In this document: one piece after another, positions 18,071 through 25,829 of the stretch | Position numbering within the stretch: position 1 is the stretch's first letter | How the letters are laid out: each line of letters opens with the position of its first letter | Assembly (NCBI GenBank): GCA_938030595.1 | Contig: CALHIB010000148.1 | Span: forward strand, 1-32,859 | Direction of reading: 5' to 3' | From: an uncultured Rhizobiaceae group bacterium | GTDB taxonomy: Bacteria; Pseudomonadota; Alphaproteobacteria; Rhizobiales; Rhizobiaceae | Length of the DNA: 32,859 nt | Made by a program: the position numbers and the translations under genes | The notes under the pieces: generated by a model | What the model was told of the DNA's origin: nothing | Databases searched by the model: none | What the model saw: only the letters and a program-made list of their open reading frames with translations

Positions 18071-18706
18071 TTAGTTTTTACTGACATTTCCAAAACGTAT
18101 TATCTTTAGTTTGTCTTTTTTGATCGATTTGTTTTTAGCGAGTGCTTCTGCAACAAGCTCTACGCTGGCGATATAACTTACAGGTCCATTTATGATGACT
18201 GAGTTGCTGTCTTCGACGTAATTCACATCATAGGCTTTAGATTCCAGTCCTGCACCGGCTAGGGCTTTTTTGAGATCGTCCATGTCTGTTTCACCCAGAA
18301 AAATCATTCGAGTAGAGTTTTCCGATCCAATAGAAACATAGAGCTGCTTTTGTTGAAAATGCCATTTCAGATCGAATTGTGGCGCAATCTTTTTCAGCAT
18401 TTCATCCATATCAAGTGGAAGAGACATCTTTTTCAATGTACCACGGACTCGTGGTGTCATAGTAATCTCATAGCCGTTTCGACGGGCTGCTTGGCGCAAG
18501 AAGTCAGGCAACGATTGTTCGACAACATAAATTTTGGGCTTAGTCGTTGGTATGCTTGCAAAACTGTTAGTCGTTTGACTGGCCAAATTTTGTGCTTGCA
18601 GTGAATTGATATCATTTGCGTTTGCAATTGAAACTGAACCAGCAATTATTGTTGTCATAGCAAAAGAAGCTATGAAAGATTTATGGGTTTTAGTGAATGT
18701 GTTCAT
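18071..18706 (-). CDS. SctC N-terminal domain protein (RhcC1-like half of a split secretin)
   Basis: Signal peptide; YVVEQSLPDFLRQAARRNGYEITMTPRVRGTLKKMSLPLDMDEMLKKIAPQFDLKWHFQQKQLYV is SctC N0-like, then an N1-like module with DVNYVEDSNSVIINGPVSYIASVE; ends at 211 aa with no secretin beta-domain. Confidence 0.85.
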   Translation of the reverse strand: MNTFTKTHKSFIASFAMTTIIAGSVSIANANDINSLQAQNLASQTTNSFASIPTTKPKIYVVEQSLPDFLRQAARRNGYEITMTPRVRGTLKKMSLPLDMDEMLKKIAPQFDLKWHFQQKQLYVSIGSENSTRMIFLGETDMDDLKKALAGAGLESKAYDVNYVEDSNSVIINGPVSYIASVELVAEALAKNKSIKKDKLKIIRFGNVSKN

Positions 18707-19404
18707 GAGCTTATCTTCGTAGAATTTTTGTCGTCCATATCCATTGATACATCGCCTGCCATGTTGGAAAGGCCTAATGAACGTGCAATACGAACAAGAT
18801 GACTTAAGGTATTTGATTTGGTTTTGCGCCTGATATTCAAACGGTGCGTCTCTACAGTACGAACGGAAAGATCATGCTTGTTTGCTATTTCTTTATTACA
18901 ATATCCATTTGCAAGCAGAGACAGAACTTCCAGTTCTCTTGATGTGAGATCATATGCGTTCTTTTGGCTGGTTGCTGTATATTTTACCTGGAACAGGATA
19001 TTCGTTAAATTCTCAGAGAAGAAATTTCCACCCTCAAGAACCGTTCTTACTGCCGCACCATATTCGCCAGAAGTTGCGTTTTGACCAATAAAACCGTCTG
19101 TTCCGCATTCCTTGAAGTCCTGAAGTAAGCTTGCATCTTGTCCTATATAACAGACTATGACTTTTCGTTCTGGATATTTGTTTTTGAAAGTTTTGATGAA
19201 TTTGAAAACATCGCTGCCGGGCAGTGATGCGCTAAGCAAAAGTACTTCATGTTCATGCACTTCACTGGCGTAAAGCGCGGCCTCTGAATCGCCAGCTTCT
19301 GCGATAACCGTGCTTTCGCCTTTGCTTTCCAGAAACGTGCGAAGTCCTTCACGTACAATTGGATGTGAATCTACAACTACAATTCGGATATTGCCAGATT
19401 CCAT
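18703..19404 (-). CDS. NarL/FixJ-family response regulator with degenerate receiver and LuxR-type HTH
   Basis: HTH DLTSRELEVLSLLANGYCNKEIANKHDLSVRTVETHRLNIRRKT; receiver-like N-terminus VVVDSHPIVREGL; ATGA overlap with the downstream sctC-N gene. Confidence 0.92.
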   Translation of the reverse strand: MESGNIRIVVVDSHPIVREGLRTFLESKGESTVIAEAGDSEAALYASEVHEHEVLLLSASLPGSDVFKFIKTFKNKYPERKVIVCYIGQDASLLQDFKECGTDGFIGQNATSGEYGAAVRTVLEGGNFFSENLTNILFQVKYTATSQKNAYDLTSRELEVLSLLANGYCNKEIANKHDLSVRTVETHRLNIRRKTKSNTLSHLVRIARSLGLSNMAGDVSMDMDDKNSTKISS

Positions 19405-19561
19405 ACTTATTACCTCATCTCTTATTTCTGAGCTGTATCAAAATCGTACACAGCCATAATCTTGCAGATGATGTTTCAAGTTTCGTGCCAACTTGCTGGT
19501 ATCATATTGAGATTTGCAGTAATTTCTTGAAATTAGCGATTTCCATATCCATTATCGTGTC

Positions 19562-20287
19562 ATGTTAAGTTTATTAAAAAAATTAAGCCTTATAATTCTT
19601 GGTGCATTTGGGTTGGCTTCAAGTACAAATGCCCAAACGCCATCCAATGGGGAGCAGGTTGTTTTGCTGCATGGCATTGCGCGCTCTGCTTCACATATGG
19701 AGAATTTGCAAACATTCCTGGAAGATAAGGGCTATGTCGTTTTCAATCTGGACTACCCCTCAACCTCGCATACGCTGGAAAAGCTTGCTTCTATTGTAGC
19801 TGCTGATATCGCAGTCAAAATAAGAGCAGACAAACCTGTACACTTTATTGGTTATTCAATGGGTGGTATTGTAACAAGGGCAATTCTCAACAAGTACAGA
19901 CCTGATAACCTGGGAAGGGTTGTACAGCTTGCATCTCCAAATAACGGGAGTGAGGTTGCTGACTTTTTGCAGGATAATTGGTTATATGAAAAAGTATACG
20001 GACCTGCAGGTAAGCAGCTTATAACAGAAGACGCTGGTATCGATAAGCTGCTAGGCAAAGTTGATTATGAACTTGGTGTAGTGGCGGGGAATTTTAGTAT
20101 TGACCCTGTTTCATCGTCAATTATTCCAGGGGAAGATGATGGGAAAGTCTCTGTTGAAAGTACAAAGGTTAACGGCATGCAAGATCATGTCGTAGTGTAT
20201 GCGTCACATACATTCTTTCCGCAAAATGAAGAAGTTCAAACACGCGCCCTGGAATTTATTAGATTTGGCAGGTTTTTAGCCAAGTAA
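19562..20287 (+). CDS. Secreted alpha/beta-hydrolase (lipase/esterase-like)
   Basis: Signal peptide MLSLLKKLSLIILGAFGLASSTNAQ; VVLLHGIARSASHM oxyanion-hole region; nucleophile elbow GYSMGG. Confidence 0.85.
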   Translation: MLSLLKKLSLIILGAFGLASSTNAQTPSNGEQVVLLHGIARSASHMENLQTFLEDKGYVVFNLDYPSTSHTLEKLASIVAADIAVKIRADKPVHFIGYSMGGIVTRAILNKYRPDNLGRVVQLASPNNGSEVADFLQDNWLYEKVYGPAGKQLITEDAGIDKLLGKVDYELGVVAGNFSIDPVSSSIIPGEDDGKVSVESTKVNGMQDHVVVYASHTFFPQNEEVQTRALEFIRFGRFLAK

Positions 20288-20719
20288 AATATTAATCATG
20301 GTCTATTTTTCAAAATGATAGATAGGACATTTAATTGAGCCTTGGCCGAGCTCAGAATTTTTATAATAAATTTTTCTAAGATTTAGGGTTGTTTCCATGA
20401 ATACGCAAATTCGACCGTTTGACCTATTCTCACTGTTAATGAAGAAAGCAAAATTGTTAATATGAGCCAGTCCGTATACAATAAAAAATATCGCTAGTGC
20501 GAACATAAATTTGTCACGCGTCATGATTTTATCCCCTAATATAACTGATATAACTACACTAATATTGATGAAGTATTACTAAGCATATATTTTTAAGAGT
20601 ACTTTACGAAAAATCTCGCTGGCTTAGTTAAATATTCTAATTTTTCCGACATCAAGGAGAAAACCATTTCTCCAAAACCATAATAATTTCCTGCACAATT
20701 AAATCAATAAAGGAGAATT

Positions 20720-21226
20720 ATGATGTCCCGTGTTATTAGTCCCAATTTTGCAACTCCGAGCGCCAAGACAAAGCACCTTATTCAACGTATGGCTCGATTT
20801 GATCTTCATGACAGGCTTGAATTGATCGGTAACGAGTTTGAGCAAACGGGGTTTAGGACAGGGTTCTCTCTATCTGATCAGGTTTTAACCCATGCTCTCA
20901 TTACAAGTAGGGCAAAGGTTGAGTTCGTAATTGATCTTGATGCTGACAAAAACCCAGAAGTTCTTGAAAGTTTGCATTCAATTACTCAAGAAACATACGC
21001 TCTTAAATTCGATAAGCGATTGTCCAAGCATGTTGCTGCTGTCTTGGTGAGCGATAATGTGGATAAATACATTGCCAAAGACAAGGTTCGGAATTTGCTA
21101 ACGATAAACCCGTTGGCGGACTGGAGCTCAAAAGATCTCATTGAATATGTTTTAGCGCATGAAGTGCCTGTCGATCCTGCTGACATGCTTGTAGCGCAGC
21201 CCGAATATAAAATTCAGGCCGCGTAA
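20720..21226 (+). CDS. Short CysH-like (PAPS/APS reductase superfamily) protein, apparently lacking catalytic motifs
   Basis: AAAGGAG SD; C-terminal NPLADWSSKDLIEYVLAHEVPVDPAD matches the CysH PLADWS..D(V/L)..Y....(D/E)(I/V)P.(N/D)P signature; N-terminal GFSLSDQVLTHALI resembles SFGAEDAVLLHLI. Confidence 0.6.
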   Translation: MMSRVISPNFATPSAKTKHLIQRMARFDLHDRLELIGNEFEQTGFRTGFSLSDQVLTHALITSRAKVEFVIDLDADKNPEVLESLHSITQETYALKFDKRLSKHVAAVLVSDNVDKYIAKDKVRNLLTINPLADWSSKDLIEYVLAHEVPVDPADMLVAQPEYKIQAA

Positions 21227-21236
21227 GGTTTTTGGA

Positions 21237-22181
21237 TTATAACTTAAGCTGATAGCTTGTCGGAACGTATTTAAAGCCATTGCCGCGGGTTTCTACATAC
21301 CCCGTGGCAGGGAAAGGCATGTGGTATCCGATGAACGGTATTTTATCGGTTGCAAGCATATCCAATATTTTACGTCGTGTTTTTGCTGCAGCAGTTTTAT
21401 CCATATCAAACTTAACTTCCCAATCGGGATATGCAAGAGACCATACATAGTGGTTTGTCATGTCTGCTAATAGGGCAATTTGCTCTCCGTCACTTTCAAC
21501 ACGGTAAGCCATGTGACCTGGTGTGTGTCCAAAAGTCTCCATTGCAGTCAGGCCAGATGCAATTGCGTCTCCTCCTTTAACGAAGCTGAATTTCTCTGCT
21601 AAAGGTTTTACCTTTTTTGCCATTAGGGCAGGGATTCGACTTTCCGGGTCTTGCTTGTTCCAGAAATCATATTCTGTTGCACCAGCAACATAACGTGCAT
21701 TTGGAAATGTTGGTTTTCCATCGAGTATTAAACCACCAATGTGATCGGGGTGCATGTGTGTAATGACCACAACATCAACTTGCTCTGGAGTGTAACCAGC
21801 GGCTGCAAGGGCACCGACAATATTACCGCTTTCGCCAAGACCTGTATCAAAGAGAACCAATTCGCTGCCTGTGTTGATAACGGTTGGCGTGAAGAAGAAA
21901 TGAGATTTATCTGCAGGTATAAGGTTTTCTGCAGAGACTTTGGCAAATTCTTCCTTGCTGACGTTCATACCAAAAATTGATTGAATATTGTCAACGGTAC
22001 GCTGGCCGTCCAATAAAGTGGTAACATCAAAACTTCCCAGTTTCACGCGTGAAAATATTCCACCGCCAGCATCCAGCAAAGGTGCTTTGGCGAACGCTGA
22101 GGTTGATGCGATGGATGCTGCTGAAAGTGCTGAACTGCCAGCAACGAATTGGCGACGTGTAATTTCTGAAATGAGGGGCAT
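21237..22181 (-). CDS. Tat-exported MBL-fold metallo-hydrolase
   Basis: Twin-Arg TRRQFVAG signal; HMHPDHIGGL metal-binding motif; FGHTPGH; 314 aa. Confidence 0.93.
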   Translation of the reverse strand: MPLISEITRRQFVAGSSALSAASIASTSAFAKAPLLDAGGGIFSRVKLGSFDVTTLLDGQRTVDNIQSIFGMNVSKEEFAKVSAENLIPADKSHFFFTPTVINTGSELVLFDTGLGESGNIVGALAAAGYTPEQVDVVVITHMHPDHIGGLILDGKPTFPNARYVAGATEYDFWNKQDPESRIPALMAKKVKPLAEKFSFVKGGDAIASGLTAMETFGHTPGHMAYRVESDGEQIALLADMTNHYVWSLAYPDWEVKFDMDKTAAAKTRRKILDMLATDKIPFIGYHMPFPATGYVETRGNGFKYVPTSYQLKL

Positions 22182-22290
22182 GGGGCATCTCCTTTTAATA
22201 TGTAAATTCTAGGTCACAAGAGTATATGTAGCAGCGAAGGATGGCGGCAAGTAGTTCACGGTCTTGTGTTGGTGATTGTGACTTTTAAAA

Positions 22291-22326
22291 AGAAAATGGC
22301 AGGAACGATATTTATCATTCCTGCCA
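22291..22326 (-). terminator. Probable - strand intrinsic terminator
   Basis: TGGCAGGAA...TTCCTGCCA perfect 9-bp stem with an A-rich flank on + (U-rich on the - strand transcript: TTTTCTTTTTAAAAG). Confidence 0.6.
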
Positions 22327-22329
22327 GTA

Positions 22330-22613
22330 TTTCGCTATAGCCCCAGCGAAAGGATGCGCTTGCATGTAAGCCTCAAGAGGGAAGAACTTGGGCTGACAAA
22401 ACAATTGCAATTCTTTTTAGTTTTTAAAAGTGTGACAGAGAGTGGTTAGCGGCACTCTCTGTCACTACATAGTCTTCTCGCCCCGATCAGACTATGCATT
22501 CACGTTGCGTAATCTACATTGAGCAACTCAATGTTTTTCCGCATATAATCCCTGCTATCTCTTAAAGCCCCAAGGATAGCAGGGTATGGTCTTGCCCCAA
22601 TATTCAATCGACC
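22330..22613. other. Hairpin-dense intergenic region (candidate structured ncRNA)
   Basis: Successive inverted repeats: TTCGCT/AGCGAA (22331..22350), GTGACAGAGAGT/ACTCTCTGTCAC (22432..22465), CATAGTCT/AGACTATG (22468..22496), ACATTGAG/CTCAATGT+T5 (22516..22538), CCCTGCTATC/GATAGCAGGG (22550..22584), GGTC/GACC (22588..22613). Confidence 0.5.
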
Positions 22614-22715
22614 AATAAATGTTCTGCCCATGAACATGCTTTACTTATGTCACCTTTTTACAAGTTGAATAAGTTAGTAACGGTTACATCGATCTAATAT
22701 ATTGAATTTAATGAG

Positions 22716-24515
22716 TTAATTATTGTTGAGCGTAAGCTGATTGTTAAGGCCGGCATTTTCTAATCTAATGGCAAGTTCATTTGCGAATGAACTTTCAAAG
22801 CCACGACGAAGTAATGCGGCTCTTGGATTTTTTGCAAATCCCGGCTCAATAATATTTAAGGTATTGATTGCAGCAAGCGCACGGGCTTCATCATTTTGTC
22901 TTTCTGAAGAAAGAATTATTGCGATGGCAAGTAAGGGTGAATCTTCTGCATCAAACTTGTCTGCAAGCTTGTCGGCTGTTTCGAAGTTGCCAGTAACATC
23001 AGCGTTTAAATAAGTATAAAATGCCAACCAAGCAGGTAAAACCGGGGTAAGTTCTATGGCCTGATCCAAAACTGGTTTCGCCGATATTTGTTCATTGATT
23101 GAAACCAGGTAGGCAGCATAATCGCCGATGATGTCCCGGTCATATGGATTTAAGTTCAAGGCCTTGCTTGCTGCAGTCATCGCTTCTTGTTTATGGCCTT
23201 GAGTTTTTTCTATTGCAAAGAGTGCTTGAAATGCGCGAGCATTTCTTGGGTCTAGCGTAATTGCTTTCTGCGCGTACATCCGAGCGTCTTTTAGCGGTCG
23301 ATCACTCACTTCGATTATTTGTTTGCGGTATGCTTCAACATACATAAAGGCGAGCATTGCAAACATGGATGAAGAGGCATTTTCGCGTGAGGTTGCTCTG
23401 CGCGCACAGTCCAACCCATTTGCATAGGCTTGCAAATCCTCTTTGGCAAAATACGAGTAAATCGCCCTGATACAATCAAGTCTTGGAGGCGGGTTTTTAT
23501 TGGAGGTTATATCGCCATGAATAATGCCGTATGGAGACATAATATCAGAAGTGATAGCGCTAATCTTTTTCATATTGAGACCGACTTGCTCTCCAACGTG
23601 ACGTCGAAGAATGACTTTATCAGACCAAACGACTTCACTTTCGGGAGGCTTCGTTAAAGATATATAGGCTTCCAGATTATCGTTCTCAGTAGCTTTTGAA
23701 TAATAAATTGACAAATAATAATCGGATGTAACCTGATCCAAGAATACCAAATCACTCTTACCAGCGTAATTGAATATACGGAATTCATTAAACCGTGAAA
23801 ACGCAACAACTGAAGCGGACTCTAATTCTTCAGTTGTTGTCCAATCAGGAATGTTATTTGTATCTACATTTATAAACAAGGTGAGGCTTGGTAAGGTGGC
23901 GTCCTCGAGAGCCAAGGTTTGTTTTTGCGGTAAGATGGTTGGTTCAATTCTGTGATGCTGCGAATAGTAGTGATATCCTGTGAGGGCAATTGAAAAAAGC
24001 GCTACTGTAGCAAAAGACGCAAGAATTAGTGATCTAAGTTTATATTTCTTGTAAGTTGGTTTTGTTTTGACAATGACTTTATCCAAACCAATATCAATGT
24101 CAGTGGTTTCCAGAGCAGATAGCTTGTCTTTATAAGTTTTGGAGTTCTGGGGGCTTGTCTCCTCAATTTTGATTTTTGGCACGTAACTGCCTTTGATCAG
24201 TTCAATTTGAACCGTCTCACCATCTTTGGTAAATCCACCTGTATCTCTGTTGTAGTTATCAAGGGCCTGGCGTAACCGTCCTGCCATGACGCGTACAGAT
24301 GGATCAATTTGAGGGTCAAAATCCTCGGAGCGCCCGAGTGCATCAACGCCGATAGTGTAGCCCTTGATATCACGCTCTTCATCATCCAGCGTTTTGGTAA
24401 TGATGAACGACAGAAAACTTGAGAGCTGACTCGAGTTTATGAAGCCAGGCGAAGAGAGAATATCTTCCATTGCAAGTTCAATAAGTTTTTTTTGAACTGG
24501 ACTATATGTTGCCAA
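22716..24515 (-). CDS. Winged-helix-like N-domain / TM / TPR repeat protein (putative signalling or regulatory protein)
   Basis: ORF track starts at 24590, but TTG at 24515 is preceded by GGAGG at 7 nt; N-domain FLSFIITKTLDDEERDIKGYTIGVDALGRSEDFDPQIDPSVRVMAGRLRQALDNY...IELIKGSYVP; TM ILASFATVALFSIALTGYHYY; C-terminal TPRs. Confidence 0.85.
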   Translation of the reverse strand: MATYSPVQKKLIELAMEDILSSPGFINSSQLSSFLSFIITKTLDDEERDIKGYTIGVDALGRSEDFDPQIDPSVRVMAGRLRQALDNYNRDTGGFTKDGETVQIELIKGSYVPKIKIEETSPQNSKTYKDKLSALETTDIDIGLDKVIVKTKPTYKKYKLRSLILASFATVALFSIALTGYHYYSQHHRIEPTILPQKQTLALEDATLPSLTLFINVDTNNIPDWTTTEELESASVVAFSRFNEFRIFNYAGKSDLVFLDQVTSDYYLSIYYSKATENDNLEAYISLTKPPESEVVWSDKVILRRHVGEQVGLNMKKISAITSDIMSPYGIIHGDITSNKNPPPRLDCIRAIYSYFAKEDLQAYANGLDCARRATSRENASSSMFAMLAFMYVEAYRKQIIEVSDRPLKDARMYAQKAITLDPRNARAFQALFAIEKTQGHKQEAMTAASKALNLNPYDRDIIGDYAAYLVSINEQISAKPVLDQAIELTPVLPAWLAFYTYLNADVTGNFETADKLADKFDAEDSPLLAIAIILSSERQNDEARALAAINTLNIIEPGFAKNPRAALLRRGFESSFANELAIRLENAGLNNQLTLNNN

Positions 24516-24699
24516 CAGTATTCCTCCATTGCAGATTGCTCTGCAAAAATACCCCCTGTAATAATTTATATTATTCCTATTCTTATACAAAATACAAATT
24601 ATTTTGCTGTATAGTGACTGAATAACGCATTAAAAAGATTGACGTTTTCGTAAGTGTGACAATAATCTAAACTTAATTTGTCATCTGGGAGTAGTTTGG

Positions 24700-25782
24700 A
24701 TGAAAGCAGCAGTTTGTAGAGAATTTGGAAAGCCTTTGGTAATTGAAGAGGTTAGCCTTGCGAAACCAAATCATAATGATGTGCGAGTGAAGCTGAAAGC
24801 CTGCTCCATATGTCACTCTGACCTTTCGTTTGCCGATGGTATTTGGGGTGGTCAGTTACCAGCTGTTTACGGCCATGAAGGTGCCGGTATCATTCAAGAA
24901 GTTGGTTCTGGTGTAAAAGATTATGCAGTAGGCGACCATGTAATCGTTACGCTCATCAGACATTGTGGTGATTGCCATTATTGTGGCGATGATGTTGAAG
25001 TTCTATGTGAGGGTGAATTTGATCTTTCACAAAATCCACCTATCACAAATGCGTCTGGCGAAACATTTGAACAAGCGATGAATTGTGGTGCTTTTGCTGA
25101 AGAGGTTCTGGTTCATGAAAGCCAGCTGCAAAAAGCGCCAATAGATATGCCGTTTGATGTTGCATCCCTACTAGCTTGTGGTGTGATTACTGGTTATGGG
25201 GCTGTTGCACATGCCTCTGATTTACGCCAAGGGCAGCATGCGGTCGTGATTGGGTGCGGGGGAGTTGGCCTTAATTCCATACAGGGAGCCAGCCTGAAAG
25301 GCGCTTCATCTGTAATTGCCATGGATTTGGAAGCTGAGAAACGAGAGCTTGCCCTTAAATTTGGTGCAACTCATGCGATTGACCCGCGCGACAGTGATGT
25401 GATTGATCAGGTCATGTCAATTACTGGAGGGCGAGGAGCTGATTGTGTGTTTGTTACAGTTGGTGCAAAAACTGCAATTGATAGTGCTCAAAATTTCATT
25501 ACCAAAAATGGTACAGTCGTCATCGTCGGTATGCCGTCGAGTGATACGCGTGGCGATTATGACCCTGGAACGATGGCAGCATGGGGACAAAAAATTATTG
25601 GTACCAAAATGGGGAACTCTGTTATTGCGGTTGATATTCCAGAGTTGCTGGAGCGCTATGCCAAGGGTGAGTACAAATTGGATGAACTCATTTCTGGTCG
25701 GTTTAAACTTGAAGATATCAATCGGGCTCTAGACGAAGTGCGATCAGGTAAGGCAATCAAGAATGTGATTGTTTTTGACTAA
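24700..25782 (+). CDS. Zinc-dependent alcohol dehydrogenase (MDR superfamily)
   Basis: GHEGAGIIQEVGSGV; structural Zn Cys cluster HCGDCHYCGDDVEVLC; Rossmann VIGCGGVGL; 360 aa. Confidence 0.95.
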   Translation: MKAAVCREFGKPLVIEEVSLAKPNHNDVRVKLKACSICHSDLSFADGIWGGQLPAVYGHEGAGIIQEVGSGVKDYAVGDHVIVTLIRHCGDCHYCGDDVEVLCEGEFDLSQNPPITNASGETFEQAMNCGAFAEEVLVHESQLQKAPIDMPFDVASLLACGVITGYGAVAHASDLRQGQHAVVIGCGGVGLNSIQGASLKGASSVIAMDLEAEKRELALKFGATHAIDPRDSDVIDQVMSITGGRGADCVFVTVGAKTAIDSAQNFITKNGTVVIVGMPSSDTRGDYDPGTMAAWGQKIIGTKMGNSVIAVDIPELLERYAKGEYKLDELISGRFKLEDINRALDEVRSGKAIKNVIVFD

Positions 25783-25829
25783 GCAAGATTAGTCTCTCAT
25801 AGTCGGAATAATTAAATCGAGTGAGGTGA

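Noticed and set aside
20303-20524. 73-aa - strand ORF (MTRDKFMFALAIFFIVYGLAHINNFAFF...)
   Set aside because: Starts like a membrane segment, but the rest is not convincing and no family was recognised; not called as a gene.
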